Positions 1-10,441 of a stretch of DNA of 64,000 nucleotides are shown piece after piece. The stretch's first letter is position 1. Every line of letters starts with the position of its first letter. The DNA is taken from NCBI GenBank assembly GCA_965215115.1, contig OZ244050.1, positions 1,302,001 to 1,366,000 on the forward strand. Reading direction: 5' to 3'. The DNA comes from CALDTK01 sp965215115. GTDB lineage: Bacteria; Bacteroidota; Bacteroidia; Chitinophagales; Saprospiraceae. The translations under genes and the position numbers were made by a program. Below the pieces are notes generated by a model. It was not told where the DNA came from and searched no databases. It saw nothing but the letters and a program-made list of their open reading frames with translations.

Positions 1-1177
1 GGTCTTCGGCGCGGAAGAAGACCCAGGCCACAGTGGTGAGCGCGAACGTGACCGCGATGGCGACGACCTCACCGCCGGTGGGGAGCCCCCCGCGCGGGGC
101 GACGATGTCGAGGTGGCGGCGGTTGGCCCCGGCGAGGAGCAAGGGGAGGAAGTACGCGGCGTGGAGCGCGTCCCAGACCACGAACGTCCAGTTGGCGCCG
201 TGCCAGAAGCCGCTCACGAGGAAGATGATGAAGGTGTTGCGGACGCGGAGGGCGGTGCTGCCGCGGCTGCCGCCGAGCGGGATGGAGACGTAGTCCCGAA
301 ACCACGTCGACAGCGAGATGTGCCACCGGCGCCAGAACTCGGCGATGTCGCGGGAGAAGTAGGGGAAGGCGAAATTCCGTGTGAGGTCGAAGCCGAACAG
401 CCGCGCCGTCCCGATGGCGATGTCGGAGTAGCCGGAGAAGTCGCCGTAGATCTGGAACGCGAACAGGACGGCCCCCATGACGAGGACCGCGCCGGGGTAC
501 TGGTCGGGGGCGGCGAAGATGGCGTTGACGTGCACGGCGCACGTGTCGGCGACGACGACCTTCTTGACGAGGCCCCAGAGAATCTGGCGGAGGCCGTCGG
601 TAGCGGCGGTGGCGTCGAAGGTGCGGCGGCGGGCAAACTGCGGGAGGAGGTGCGTGGCGCGTTCGATGGGCCCGGCGACCAGTTGCGGGAAGAAGCTCAC
701 GTAGGCCGCGAACTGCACGAGGTCTGTCGTGGGCGCGAGTCGGCGCCGGTAGACATCGATCGCGTAGCTGAGCGTCTGGAAGGTGTAGAAGCTAATGCCG
801 ACGGGGAGGACGAGGTCGAGCCCGCGACCGCTCACGGGCACACCGAATACCGAGAAGGCGGCCGCGAAGTTGTCGGCGAAGAAATCGAAGTACTTGAAGA
901 CCCCGAGGAGGCCGAGGTTGATCACGAGACTCGTCCAGAGGAGGAGTCTGCGGCGCGCGGCCACGTCGGTGGCGCCGAGGCCGCGGCCGACGGCGTAGTC
1001 GACGGCGGTGCTGAAGGCGATGAGCCCGAGGAAGCGCCAGTCCCACCAACCTTAGAACAGGTAGCTGGCCGCGACGATGAGGAGGTTCTGCGCGCGGATA
1101 CTACGTTTCGCGACAAACCAGTAGAGCGCGAAGACCACCGGGAGGAAGACCGCGAAGTCGATGGAGTTGAAGAGCAT
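1..1177 (-). pseudogene. MBOAT-family membrane O-acyltransferase (AlgI-like), partial, internal stop
   Basis: Reading the minus strand from the ATG at 1177 gives MLFNSIDFAVFLP, the typical start of AlgI/DltB-type membrane-bound O-acyltransferases, which move acyl groups onto exported polysaccharides. The same frame stays open to the window edge and shows the family core: FFPQLVAGPIERA, the QIYGDFSGYSDIAIG stretch, FWRRWHISLSTWFRDY and SGFWHGANWTF, the last with the conserved catalytic histidine. The 3' end lies beyond position 1. Codon 42 (1054-1052) is TAA where relatives have Tyr in the motif LFYGWWDWRF, so the gene is interrupted by one nonsense change. That is either a real mutation or a base-call error, because the rest is intact. 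Identification is confident; functional status is uncertain. Confidence 0.85.
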
Positions 1178-1789
1178 GCCGGGGCGTCGCGCGCGTGCGC
1201 TACCGGCGAATATAGGCGGGGGTCGGCGGGGTAGTCACCTCGTGAATAGAGCGTGTGAAAGACCCCAGGACCCCAACGGCAATCCCCCTGCGACCCCACG
1301 GGAGGGGGCCGCTGTTGGGGCATGGGCCTTCGGCGTTCCGTGCAGGCTTGCACCCGGATTCACATCCCCTGAGGGAGGCCGACGGCGAGTTTGTACTGGG
1401 GCTAAACGGAGGTAGAGAGCCTTACGCGACGGGTGACCCGCCAGCTGGCGTAGCCTAAGAGGATCTGCGCCGAAGCGTTAGTTACGAGAGCTCAAACTCA
1501 ACCTTTGCTTGATGATTTATCATCGATTGATCAAGCTATCATCTTACCATTAAAAACATACAAGCATGCACGAAAGGCACATCCACCTGACCTAAGTTCG
1601 AGCAGCTCACCTCATGAAAAAAAACACCTTGCGACAAAGCTACTTTCACCTGGCGCTTGGCCGAGCCCCGGCCCATTGCGAGGTCTCGTCTGCCGGGTGG
1701 TTGTTTTGCCCCGCCCCGCCGACCTTCGCTTCTTAGGCACCTCCTGTAACATCCCGCCGCCCCAATCGTCACCCCCTAAATCTCCCCAG
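1178..1789. other. intergenic, no gene recognised
   Basis: About 610 bases separate the MBOAT start from the next start codon. I see no convincing reading frame, tRNA or known RNA. Short palindromes occur near 1424-1450 (CGGGTGACCCG, CGCCAGCTGGCG). The stretch 1500-1620 is AT-richer than its surroundings and probably carries the promoter of the downstream gene. A long open frame runs through part of it, but it lacks any family resemblance upstream of the signal peptide at 1790. Confidence 0.4.
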
Positions 1790-3937
1790 ATGCGCGCCCG
1801 AACCCCTACCCTCCTCGCCTTTGCCCTCTTCAACGCGCTAGCTTGCCTCGCCCAGGTCAACCCCGTGGTCATCACCGGGCGCGTCGTGGACGCAAGGTCG
1901 GGAGAAGCCATCCCCTACGCCCACGTCGGCATCGCCGCGAAGGGCATCGGGACCACGACCGGCTACGACGGGCGCTTCGAGTTGAAGGTGCCGCGCGAGC
2001 TGCAGGACTCGGAGTTCGGCGTGTCCTTCATCGGGTACGAGACCTACCGGCGGCGGGTGCGCGACCTGCGAGACGGCGCGACCGTCCCGCTCGCTCCCGC
2101 GGTAACCGGTTTGACGGAAGTCGTCGTCATGGACCGCGAGGCCATCCTCAACATCATCCGCCGGGCCGTCGCGGCGATCCCCGACAACTACCCCACCGAC
2201 CCGTCCAACTCGCTGGCCTTCTACCGCGAGTCCCTCACCGACGACTCCCTGCGCTATAGGTACCTCGCCGAGGGTGTGCTCCAGGTCTACAAGACGAGTT
2301 ACGAGAATACGAAGGAAGGGCAGGTCGGCCTCGTGCAGGGCCGTAAGATTAATCTGCGCGACCCGCTCGACACCACCGTGCGCTCGGGCTTTACCTCCGG
2401 GCACATGGCGGCCCACCGCTTCGACTTCGTCAAGAACCGCGAGGACTTCATCGACGAGGCGCTCTTCCCGGTGTACCAGTACCGCCTGGAGCGCATGACG
2501 AGCTACAACGACAAGCCGGTGTACGTCATCGCGTTCAGCAAGAACGGTGAGGCCGTTAGTTCAGCTGTCGCAAAACGCAGGTCGGGCGTGCTCCACGTCC
2601 TCGGCAACATCTTCGGCGGGGACGACGACCCGGCCCCCGAGACCCAGGCGCGCCTCGAGGGCCGGGTCTTCATCGAGAAGGACAGCTACGCCTTCCTGCG
2701 GGCGGAGTTCGAGGTGACCGAGGAGGGCTTGAAGCGCTACAACGATTACCCTTTGTACAGCGGCAGTTGGAGCGCCAACCAGTACACCGTCAACTACCGC
2801 AAGTCCGGCGACCGGTGGCACTTCAGCGACGCCCTGCGCGAGGGCGAGCAGCGCAATGGCTCGCGCTACACCAATGAGGTCAAAACTACGGAGCTGGTCG
2901 AGGGCTCGGGCAACCCCGTGCCCTACTTGGCGCGCATGACGCGCCACGATCAGTTCGTCCACCTCACGGGTCGCTACGAGGCGGACTTCTGGCGCGACTA
3001 CAACGTCGTGCCGATGAGCGAGGGCCTCGCCGACGGCATGCGGCAGTTCGAGACGATGCGCCTGGCGCAGGCGGTGTTTGGTGAAGCGTATCAAGACTCG
3101 CTGCGGCAGGTGCGCGACTCGATTGCGACGGCGAAGCGCGCGGCGGAGTTGGCGGCGCGAGGGGAAAGCTCCGGGGACGTATATTCCGACAATGAGATTG
3201 ACGCGACCAGGTCCACGAGCGTCGTCTTGAGCAACGATGCCGACAGCAGGTTCCAATTCCGCAGCTCAATAGGGTTCGGGCCGCACGTATTAGGTTCCGG
3301 CCCGCAGGCCTTGTCGATCGCCTACCGCGACGGCGTCGGCAATCCGCTCCTCGCCCTCGACGGCGCCCTCGGCGAGCGCAGCTTCGAGGTCCTCCTCCGC
3401 TGGGACCTCGACCTGGTTTTGCATAAGAATGCCTTCGTGCGCTACAGTTCGGCGTTCGACTTCAGCAACAACATCTACCGGGACCGCGCGATCGGGCTTG
3501 GCCTGCAGACCAACCTGCGTCCGCGGCACCGCCCCATCCTCCTACGCGCCGTGGCGCAGTACGGCTTCTTCCGCTACTACCGTACGGTGGGCAAGGCGGA
3601 CTTCGACGGCAAGTCCATCGAGGTAGCCGGAGCAAGATTGAAGGGCGACCGCGTGCGGCTCGGCTACGGCAGCAATCAGCACAACCTCAACCTCTCCGCC
3701 GAGTTCGCCGTCGAGACGCGCCGCAGGCGCGAGGTGTACGTGCGGGCTACGTACCACCACAACCTTGCTACGAATCCGGGGGTGTGGTTCAAGGAGACGG
3801 GGCAAGTCTTTCGGAAGGACAAGCGCTTGGCGGTGGATGATGATCAGTTGACGGTGCGGAGTAATGATGCGGCGTTCGGCGGGAATATCGTCGAGCAGGG
3901 TACGTGGAGTGTGGCGGTGGGGTGGGTGTGGCGGTAG
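1790..3937 (+). CDS. outer-membrane protein with CarboxypepD_reg-like domain and DUF5686-like region
   Basis: This 715-residue exported protein starts with the signal peptide MRARTPTLLAFALFNALACLAQ. The open frame extends further upstream, but the ATG at 1790 is chosen because it begins the signal peptide. Residues about 22-105 (VVITGRVVDARSGEAIPYAHV) form a carboxypeptidase-regulatory-like beta-sandwich. The following region (EAILNIIRRAVAAIPDNYP, AFYRES) matches the DUF5686 family of Bacteroidota, and the C-terminal part has alternating strands suggesting an outer-membrane barrel. Substrate and role are unknown. The stop codon TAG is part of a GTAG foot of a degenerate REP-like palindrome (3934-3962). 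A mini-hairpin variant lies in the gene at 2564-2576. Confidence 0.75.
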   Translation: MRARTPTLLAFALFNALACLAQVNPVVITGRVVDARSGEAIPYAHVGIAAKGIGTTTGYDGRFELKVPRELQDSEFGVSFIGYETYRRRVRDLRDGATVPLAPAVTGLTEVVVMDREAILNIIRRAVAAIPDNYPTDPSNSLAFYRESLTDDSLRYRYLAEGVLQVYKTSYENTKEGQVGLVQGRKINLRDPLDTTVRSGFTSGHMAAHRFDFVKNREDFIDEALFPVYQYRLERMTSYNDKPVYVIAFSKNGEAVSSAVAKRRSGVLHVLGNIFGGDDDPAPETQARLEGRVFIEKDSYAFLRAEFEVTEEGLKRYNDYPLYSGSWSANQYTVNYRKSGDRWHFSDALREGEQRNGSRYTNEVKTTELVEGSGNPVPYLARMTRHDQFVHLTGRYEADFWRDYNVVPMSEGLADGMRQFETMRLAQAVFGEAYQDSLRQVRDSIATAKRAAELAARGESSGDVYSDNEIDATRSTSVVLSNDADSRFQFRSSIGFGPHVLGSGPQALSIAYRDGVGNPLLALDGALGERSFEVLLRWDLDLVLHKNAFVRYSSAFDFSNNIYRDRAIGLGLQTNLRPRHRPILLRAVAQYGFFRYYRTVGKADFDGKSIEVAGARLKGDRVRLGYGSNQHNLNLSAEFAVETRRRREVYVRATYHHNLATNPGVWFKETGQVFRKDKRLAVDDDQLTVRSNDAAFGGNIVEQGTWSVAVGWVWR

Positions 3938-3962
3938 CTCGAACTTTGGGTCCGGGTTGAAG
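3934..3962 (+). repeat. REP-like palindrome, GTAG type (degenerate copy)
   Basis: GTAGCTCGAAC is followed by an imperfect inverted arm (GGGTTGAAG). It matches the better copies at 6965-6990, 47006-47028 and 47064-47086 in its GTAG foot and first arm. The TAG of the foot is the stop codon of the upstream gene. Confidence 0.5.
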
Positions 3963-4047
3963 GGTCACGACTCGAAAGCTTAATACTGTATCTCTAGACT
4001 AAACTAAGCTATGCATTGTATAGATTATCCGGCTATTGGTATACAGC

Positions 4048-4635
4048 TTAATCTTGTATCACGTTTGCCTGAAAATAAACCTTCTCGAAGTTCATCGTGT
4101 CCGGGTAATTCTGCCCCCTCAAACGTTTTGGATTGGGCGCATACTCAGAGACCAGTTGCAGCGAGAAGTACCCTTCTATATAATCACCCGACAAAGACAC
4201 CTTGTCAATTACAAATTGATTATTTGCTTTACTACCGAAAACGCTATAGCTTCCTCCGAGGGCATCTCCGCCTATCAAATCTATACCACGAGCCATGGCA
4301 GTATCCTTAGGCGGACAATTAGAGCCATCGGGAGATAGGCGATAGCGATACACGGTACTCTCCGACTCTATTAACGTGGGAAACCGAATTGAAAGTCCGT
4401 GAATCCGAATTCCTTTGGAACTGTAAACATTTAAGTTAAGGGAATACTCATTGCAATTCCTTGAATATCCTGCAACCGATTTTGCAACCCAGCGCTCCCC
4501 ATTCAGGATGCCTATCGCTTCAAGGTAAGGTAGTCTGTCTTCATTTTTGTTGCAAGACAGGACAGCGATAGAGAACATAGTGCAAACTACCACGACTGTG
4601 CCGAGCGTAGAGATTCGACTGTTGGCAATATTCAT
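4048..4635 (-). CDS. putative lipoprotein, unknown function
   Basis: This is a 195-residue protein with an N-terminal hydrophobic segment and a lipobox-like sequence ending in Cys (IAVLSCNKNED), so it is probably lipid-anchored in the cell envelope. The rest (LEAIGILNGERWVAKSVAG) resembles small Bacteroidota lipoproteins in which a short motif precedes a beta-rich domain; I do not recognise a named family with certainty. It lies 3 bases downstream of the T9SS zincin gene on the same strand and likely shares its transcript. Both genes are clearly poorer in GC than their neighbours and carry no mini-hairpin motif, which suggests later acquisition. Confidence 0.65.
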   Translation of the reverse strand: MNIANSRISTLGTVVVVCTMFSIAVLSCNKNEDRLPYLEAIGILNGERWVAKSVAGYSRNCNEYSLNLNVYSSKGIRIHGLSIRFPTLIESESTVYRYRLSPDGSNCPPKDTAMARGIDLIGGDALGGSYSVFGSKANNQFVIDKVSLSGDYIEGYFSLQLVSEYAPNPKRLRGQNYPDTMNFEKVYFQANVIQD

Positions 4636-4638
4636 GAG

Positions 4639-6795
4639 TTACTGCTTTACAACGGTTAGAATCCTGCGCTCTGTTGGCATTCCCTCACGGAAAATAGTGA
4701 TAAAGTATTTACCGGACATCAGATTGTGGGAACTCCATTGATGCTCCCAGATGCCGGAAGGCGGTATAATTACTTCGACTTGCTGAATTACATCGCCTGA
4801 GGCTGCGAGCGTGAGCTCTACCATGATACGCGTCTGCAGCATATCCCCCTCAGATTCGGGAAGGATGCCCGACGTTAAAAAGTCTGAATTACTTACCGGA
4901 TTGGGAAAGACGCTAAGCTGTGATGAAGATTCGCCCGCTTCAGGCATCACTTCAATATGACCACCCGGTGGTCCAGTTAAGCACGGGATACTGCCGCCAC
5001 AGTCCGGATCTCGTGTGGCTACTGTGAGGAAGCTCGTAGACGACTCTTGACCGCATATTACTGTTAGTCTAATATAAAGGTTAAAGGCACTAGGAGCTGC
5101 TAATGATGATGTCGCCCCAACGCCAAACGGAAAGTAAGTAGAACCGTTTGTGCTGTATTCCCACGCGTAAGCAACGCCTAAATTACAGCCAACTATATGA
5201 GAGGTGAAATACAATGTTTGACCAGCCTGCATGTAGCCTGGACCATTGATTACAGCACTTAGCGGAGGTAATGTCTGGACGTATCTCGATACCGTCGGGG
5301 CTAAGTCCCTAAATTGCTGGGCATTGTCATTCTTCCCGATCACACCAGTCGGTCTACCCCACAAAGTTTGGAAGGGATTCGAAAAGTACAGCTCCCTTCT
5401 ATATGGGTCGTCGGGCCCACCGCCGGAAATATACATAATAGATTTTTTGGAAACTTGCCAAAAATATTTTCTAAATTTGTAGGCTTTGGCATATGGCGCA
5501 ACGTTTACCAAACCATCTCTAGCGAAGTATTGATGTTGGCCTCCAAAAAGATGCATAAGCTCATGGCTAAAGATTTGCAGATCACCATCTGCATCTATCG
5601 CTACAAAAGCGTAAGCCAATGATGAATCGCCGGGCTCTGTTGTTATAGCTAGTCCTAACCCAGCTCCAGCAGTTAATACTACGACTAAGTCCGCTTTAGA
5701 AGCCGCCTTGGCTGCAATTACAGTTGGATTATTTGGAAGGTCATCAAGCTGCTCCTGATTATACCGGTAGCTTTCGCGGAAACCGGGAAGGGCTGCCACC
5801 CCCGCCAAAGTAAGCTGTAATTGACCAGCATGTACTAAGCTAGTTCTTAGGGCTTGTTGCGTTTCGGCCATAGATCTGTTAGCGGATATCCAAGGGTCCC
5901 ATATCGCTATAGCCGCGTCAGTATACATCACTAATACTCGCACTTCGTTAGCCACACTTCCATTGCTCCGCATCGCTTGCTGATCAGTAACCGGTAGCTT
6001 GTGATGTCCTGTCTTTAATCGCTCACGAATGGGAGCATGTTGATGCTTTGCTCCCCTGTCTAAGCTCTTCGACTCCTTAACTAACGCACTTACACCTTTG
6101 CCTATCGGTTCGATGCGAAAGCAGCTTTCCTCCAAAATCATTCGACCAAAAACCCTCCCCTTTTTTGCCATGATCGTCACGTAGCCAACGTAGTCCGATA
6201 GTCCACGGTCTGTATATGCATTTGCGTGGTAGGTATAATCCGTGTCACTCTCATACTCAAGGTTTATTACCTGCAGAAAGTAGCGCTCTAAATCAATGGG
6301 GTTGACTATCCAAGATCCTTTTTGCTTCTGAAATAGCAGATTCTCATTGATACGGACGGCAGCTCCCTGAGTTAGTCTTTTAGTATTTGAATTCCTCCTT
6401 TCTACATCATACTTTCCAGACCATGCCGCCCCCGCCTCGTTTCTAGATGCTAGATCGGGAAAAATAATCTCGTCGGTTCTAGCTGGGGTGAGGATATGCC
6501 GCTCCTCTGGAAAGTCCAACGGATCTACTACATCGAACAGCTGTGTTTCGTTACCCATGTCCTGCACGACGCGCAGTTTGAATTCACGTTGTGTTCGAAC
6601 CTCCTCTGTGCTTCTTGTAATCAACTCCTGAGCAGACACACTTGTACACACGAAAAGGAGCACCTCCAGAAGCGCCAGTCTGCCCTTTTGGGAAAGGTCT
6701 ACAAAGCAGCTAGGGCTCCGTATGCTCAGAAAAAGTGCGAATGGGGGGGGGCCAGGGGGGGCCAAATCGAAATTGCATGCCGCTATATACGGCAC
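4639..6795 (-). CDS. secreted zinc metalloprotease (reprolysin-like zincin) with T9SS sorting domain
   Basis: The translated frame has the metzincin signature HELMHLFGGQH at about residue 411 from the ATG at 6795; its three histidines bind zinc and the Glu is catalytic. Upstream is the propeptide-like region, then VRVLVMYTDAAI at the start of the protease domain. A PKD/Ig-like module follows (about residues 525-610), and the end (LSVFPNPVSNSDF, then GKYFITIFREG) is a type A T9SS C-terminal sorting domain, so the enzyme is predicted to be exported through T9SS. The hydrophobic segment LALLEVLLFVCTSVSAQ acts as signal peptide, so translation probably starts downstream of 6795, perhaps from a non-ATG codon near 6700. 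A run of Gs at 6745-6760 makes the 5' frame unsure. The gene is AT-richer than average and lacks the mini-hairpin motif. Confidence 0.8.
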   Translation of the reverse strand: MPYIAACNFDLAPPGPPPFALFLSIRSPSCFVDLSQKGRLALLEVLLFVCTSVSAQELITRSTEEVRTQREFKLRVVQDMGNETQLFDVVDPLDFPEERHILTPARTDEIIFPDLASRNEAGAAWSGKYDVERRNSNTKRLTQGAAVRINENLLFQKQKGSWIVNPIDLERYFLQVINLEYESDTDYTYHANAYTDRGLSDYVGYVTIMAKKGRVFGRMILEESCFRIEPIGKGVSALVKESKSLDRGAKHQHAPIRERLKTGHHKLPVTDQQAMRSNGSVANEVRVLVMYTDAAIAIWDPWISANRSMAETQQALRTSLVHAGQLQLTLAGVAALPGFRESYRYNQEQLDDLPNNPTVIAAKAASKADLVVVLTAGAGLGLAITTEPGDSSLAYAFVAIDADGDLQIFSHELMHLFGGQHQYFARDGLVNVAPYAKAYKFRKYFWQVSKKSIMYISGGGPDDPYRRELYFSNPFQTLWGRPTGVIGKNDNAQQFRDLAPTVSRYVQTLPPLSAVINGPGYMQAGQTLYFTSHIVGCNLGVAYAWEYSTNGSTYFPFGVGATSSLAAPSAFNLYIRLTVICGQESSTSFLTVATRDPDCGGSIPCLTGPPGGHIEVMPEAGESSSQLSVFPNPVSNSDFLTSGILPESEGDMLQTRIMVELTLAASGDVIQQVEVIIPPSGIWEHQWSSHNLMSGKYFITIFREGMPTERRILTVVKQ

Positions 6796-6964
6796 CCGTG
6801 CTTCATTACCAAACTTTATCTTTCTTTTTCCTCAATCAGCATGCAAAAAAGTGAGCGAGCATTGTGTACCGGTCGGCCTTGAAACCCGCCCCCCCCCTGA
6901 TCCCCGTGGATGTCGCTCTGTACTAGCTAAGGCTCCGCCATCAGGCCGCACACTAGGTGGCTTT

Positions 6965-6990
6965 GTACTCGAACCGGAGGTTCGAGCTAC
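6965..6990 (-). repeat. REP-like palindrome, GTAG type
   Basis: On the minus strand the sequence reads GTAG followed by CTCGAACC, TCC and GGTTCGAG, a perfect 8-bp hairpin. The TAG of the foot (6989-6987) is the stop codon of the S41/tricorn gene. Copies with the same hairpin are at 47006-47028 and 47064-47086. Confidence 0.7.
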
Positions 6991-9900
6991 CGCTGCCCCC
7001 ACCCCGCGTACTCCGTCGGGTACCCCTGCCCCGGCACCAACACCGGGTACGCCGGCCGCGTCGGCACCGCCACCGGTTTTTGCGAAAGCTGCCCCTCCAA
7101 ATACTCTACCGCCGCCTCCAACTGCGCGTCCTTGCCCAGGTAGCTGGCGTACGGCTCGTTGTCGACCTCCTGCGCGGGCACGAAGCCCCAGCCCTCGATG
7201 AGCCATTCGCCGTCGAGTCCGAAGACCCCGATCTCCGAGGCGCGCGCGATGCCGCCGTCGACCTGGCGGTTGGAGCCCGTGAGCCAGACCTCCCCGCCCC
7301 AGGTGCGCGTCCCGATCGTGTGCCCGAGCCCGAGGCGCGTGAAACCGTCCGCGAAGGCCTCCCCGTCGGAGGCGGTGCGGTGGTCGACCAGCACCACGAG
7401 GGGCCCGTTGAAACTCTCCTGCATGTTCGGCGACACCATGTCCCCGTTGCGGGGCGCGAAGTAGCTCCACGCACGGCGCATGAGCTGCCCGAGCACCCAG
7501 GAGTCGATGTTGCCGCCGTTGTTGTGGCGCACGTCGATGATCATCCCCTTCTTACCGAGCTGCGAGTAGAAGTCCCGCGTGAAGCGCCCGATGTCGTCCG
7601 TGCCCATCGCCTGGATGTGGAGGTAGCCGATGTCACCGTCGCTGAGGCTATCGGCCAGCGCCAGGCGCGAGCGCTCCCAGTCCTCGTAGCGCAGGGCGTA
7701 GGCTTCGCGAGAGGTGAGGGCTTTCGCCAAAACCGACCGCTCCTTGCCGCCCCGGTCGCGGACTTTCAGAAGCACGTTCTTGCCGGCCGCATCGAGCAGC
7801 AAGGTCTCGAGCTGGTCCACGTCCGCCGTCGAGCGACCGTTGACCGCCAAAATCACGTCGCCCTCCTCGACGCGCACGTCGGGCTGCTGCAGCGGGCTCC
7901 AGGTCTCGGGTAGGTCCGGGTGACCGTCGTAGCGCTCCACGACGCGGAAGCCGCCGCTCTTCGCCTCCTTCGCAAAGACAGCACCCAACTGGCCCACCTC
8001 CACGTCGACCTCCGGACCGCGCGTGTCCCCGCCGCCGGCATTCGAGTGCAACAGACTGAGCTCCGAAACCAGCATCGCCTGCAGGTCGCTCAGCTCCTCG
8101 CGCGACCCGACGCGCGCCAGCAGCGGCTCGTACTTCTCACGCATCGCGACCCAGTCCACGCCGAGCATGTTCGGGTCCCAGAAATAGTCGCGGTGCAGGC
8201 GCCAGGCATCGCGGTAGATCTGGTTCCACTCGGCGCGCTTGTCGACGGCGAAGCGCCAGCCCTCGAGGTCCACGGCCGCATCCTTGAGGTCGGCCTCCTT
8301 GCCGGCGTCCGCCTTCAGGGTGTAGAGGGCCTTCTTGCCCTTGGTCTTGTAGATCAGCAGCGTGCCGCGGTCGCCGGACAGCTCCACCGAGGCTTACCTT
8401 GTCGGTGATCTTGACGGGCTTCGCGTCGGCCTTCATGTCGTAGGCGTACAGGTCGTCCTCGTCGTCGACGTAGTAGAGGCGCTTCTCGCCCACGAGCACG
8501 GCGCCGAAGTCACCCGGCGCGATCGGGGTTTCGCGAAGGCGCTCCACCATGTCGAAGCGCATCGCGTCGGTGATCTTGCTCGAGTCCTTCGGCGCCGCGG
8601 CCAGCAACTCGTTGTCGGGCGTGAAGGGCCAGCGCGCGTTTTGCCGTAAGGGGATCGCAAACACGCCCTCCGGCTTCCCGAAGTGCGGCTGCGGCGCGCG
8701 CTCGCCCCAGGGTGAACTCACATCGGAGTCCCAGTGCCGCGCCGAGACGAAGAAGAGCCAGTCGCCCTTGGCGGAGAAGGCAGGTCGGCTGTCGCTAAAA
8801 CGCCCGGCCGTGACCTGGGTCGACTTGCCGTCCTTGGTGTCGTAGACGTGGAGCGCGTCGCGGTTGGCGTCCTGGGCCTTCGGGTACACGAGGTAGCGGC
8901 CGTCGGGGCTCCACGCGGGCGTCCCGGCGGCGCGGTCGCTGATGCGCGTGGTCTCGCCGGACTTCAGGTCCACCACCCAGAGTCCGTCGCGGTAGTTGGT
9001 GTGCGCCAGGCGCTTGCCGTCGGGGGAGACGAGGCCGCTTTCGCGCAAAACCGCCGGCCCGTCCGTGATTTTCTTGGTCTCGCCGACGCCATTGACGGGG
9101 ATACGGTACCACTCCAGTTCGCCGCTCGCGTCGCTGAGGGCGTACACCACGCTCGAGTCCTTCCCGAAGGTTGCCTCGCGGTAGCGGACGCCCGAGTTGG
9201 CGTCGAGGTGGACGCGGCGCCCGGCACCCGTCGGCGCGACGAACAGTTCGCCGCGGCTCACGAGGGCCACGAGTTTGCCGTTGTGCGAGAGGCTGGCGCT
9301 CGAGAGCTTGTCCATCGGCTCGGTCTCGTACTCGACGAGGCTCTGCTCGGCGTCGGAGCGGACGTCGAGGCGGATCAGCTCCGGCTGGCCGGCGGGCGCG
9401 GTCATGCGGTACAGGTCCGCGCCCATGCGGAAGACCAGGTTTTGGCCCGAGCCGCTCAACTCCTGGATGTCGAAGTCGGTGAAACTCGTGTGGCGCTTTA
9501 GGTCGCTGCCGGCGGCGCTCATCGACCAGACGTTCATCGCGAGTTCGCGGTCGGACAGGAAGTACACCCGCCCGTCGGCGAGGACCACCGGTTGGCGCGA
9601 GGCCCCGGGGTAGTCGCGCGTCAAGGGTTTTGCGGAAGCGTCACCGGCCTTGAAACTCCAGAGCTGCTGCGCCGTACCGCCCTTGTAGAAGCGCGAATTG
9701 GAGCCCTGCCGCGGGAGCCGCGCGAAGACCAAGGTCCCGTCGGACGCGTGGGCCCCCTCGGCCGCCTCGGCCAGCGGTACTTCCGTGATGCGGAGCGTGA
9801 TCGGCGAGATGGTCACGAGGCGCGCCTGCGGCATCCCCGAGCGCTCGTACGTGCGGACGAGCACCTCGCCGGCGGGCGTCCACCCCACGGGCCGGCCGCT

Positions 9901-10206
9901 GAGCCAACTGATGCGCCTGGGCGTGCCCCCGGCCACGGGCATTACGTAGGCGTCGCTCTTGCCTTGGTACTCCGCGGCGAAGGCCACCGCCTTCCCGTCG
10001 GGGGACAGCGTGGGCCAGGCCTCCTCCCCGATGTGGCTCGTGAGTCGACGGGCCTCGCCGCCGGTGAGGTCCGATACCCACAGATCCCCCTCCGAGCTAA
10101 AGACCAAGGTCTCGCCGGCGAGCGTCGGCTGGCGGAAGTACGGCGTGTTTTGGGCGAAAGCCGCTGTCGCGAAAACGGCCAATAGTAGAAGGATGAACTG
10201 GCGCAT
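6987..10206 (-). pseudogene. tricorn-type S41 family peptidase, frameshifted
   Basis: The reading begins at the ATG at 10206 with signal peptide MRQFILLLLAVFATAAFAQ. It continues as a WD40/TolB-like beta-propeller of about 600 residues (repeats such as SPDGKAVAF and SPDGRYLVY), then a tricorn core with a PDZ domain (VEEGDVILAVNGRS) and an S41 serine protease domain (DVRHNNGGN and RTASDGEAFADGF, the Ser being the nucleophile). Near 8387-8395 the frame shifts by one base: the propeller frame runs on as KVSLGGAVRR, while the proper continuation SVELSGDRGTLL is in the next frame. The family is a periplasmic peptide-degrading protease. Both halves look conserved, so a sequencing error or a very recent mutation is possible. 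The -7-like box TACCTTCC lies 4 bases before the start. At least seven mini-hairpin copies lie inside. Confidence 0.85.
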
Positions 10207-10210
10207 GGGC

Positions 10211-10218
10211 GGAAGGTA
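10211..10218 (-). promoter_or_regulatory. -7 promoter box 4 nt before the S41 gene start
   Basis: The minus strand reads TACCTTCC, four bases, then ATG. It matches the Bacteroidota -7 box TAnnTTTG at five of six fixed positions, with the same 4-base spacing as several other genes here. Confidence 0.45.
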
Positions 10219-10244
10219 ACGTTGACCCGCGGAGGCCCTAGGTG

Positions 10245-10303
10245 CTTTTTCGCAGGCGCCGGGCGGCGGTTCGACGCGCTCCGCCCGGCGCCCGCGAAAA
10301 AGG
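10245..10303. repeat. REP-like extragenic palindrome (GTTCGAC type), long-arm copy
   Basis: Arms at 10245-10266 and 10281-10303 are complementary over about 21 pairs with one offset base. The centre is GGTTCGACGCGCT, shared with the inverted partner at 10364-10395. It sits between divergent genes, so a terminator role is unlikely. Confidence 0.65.
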
Positions 10304-10363
10304 ACGGCAAGGATGTACAAATCACCGAGGCAGTCACATCCCGTCTCGCGGCCCGTAGGCGGG

Positions 10364-10395
10364 GGGCAAGCGCGCGGAGCGCGTCGAACCTGCCC
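10364..10395. repeat. REP-like extragenic palindrome (GTTCGAC type), inverted partner
   Basis: The opposite strand reads GGTTCGACGCGCTCCGCGCG inside complementary ends GGGCA/TGCCC. It forms a head-to-head doublet with the copy at 10245-10303, as seen for this family at three other places. Confidence 0.55.
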
Positions 10396-10429
10396 ACTCC
10401 AGCAGCCCCGAGACCGGCTCGGCAGAGCG

Positions 10430-10437
10430 TACCTTTA
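10430..10437 (+). promoter_or_regulatory. -7 promoter box 4 nt before Uma2 gene
   Basis: TACCTTTA is followed by GCGC and then the ATG at 10442. The identical 18-mer TACCTTTAGCGCATGACC precedes the second Uma2 gene on the other strand (11850-11833), so both share promoter and start context. Confidence 0.55.
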
Positions 10438-10441
10438 GCGC

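Noticed and set aside
1178..1789. Possible structured RNA (tmRNA, RNase P or SRP RNA) upstream of the DUF5686-like gene
   Set aside because: No conserved tmRNA ends, tag peptide or RNase P core could be found; only short palindromes are present.
1505..1789. N-terminal extension of the DUF5686-like gene from an earlier ATG
   Set aside because: The extension has no domain, precedes a clear signal peptide at 1790, and spans the AT-rich probable promoter.
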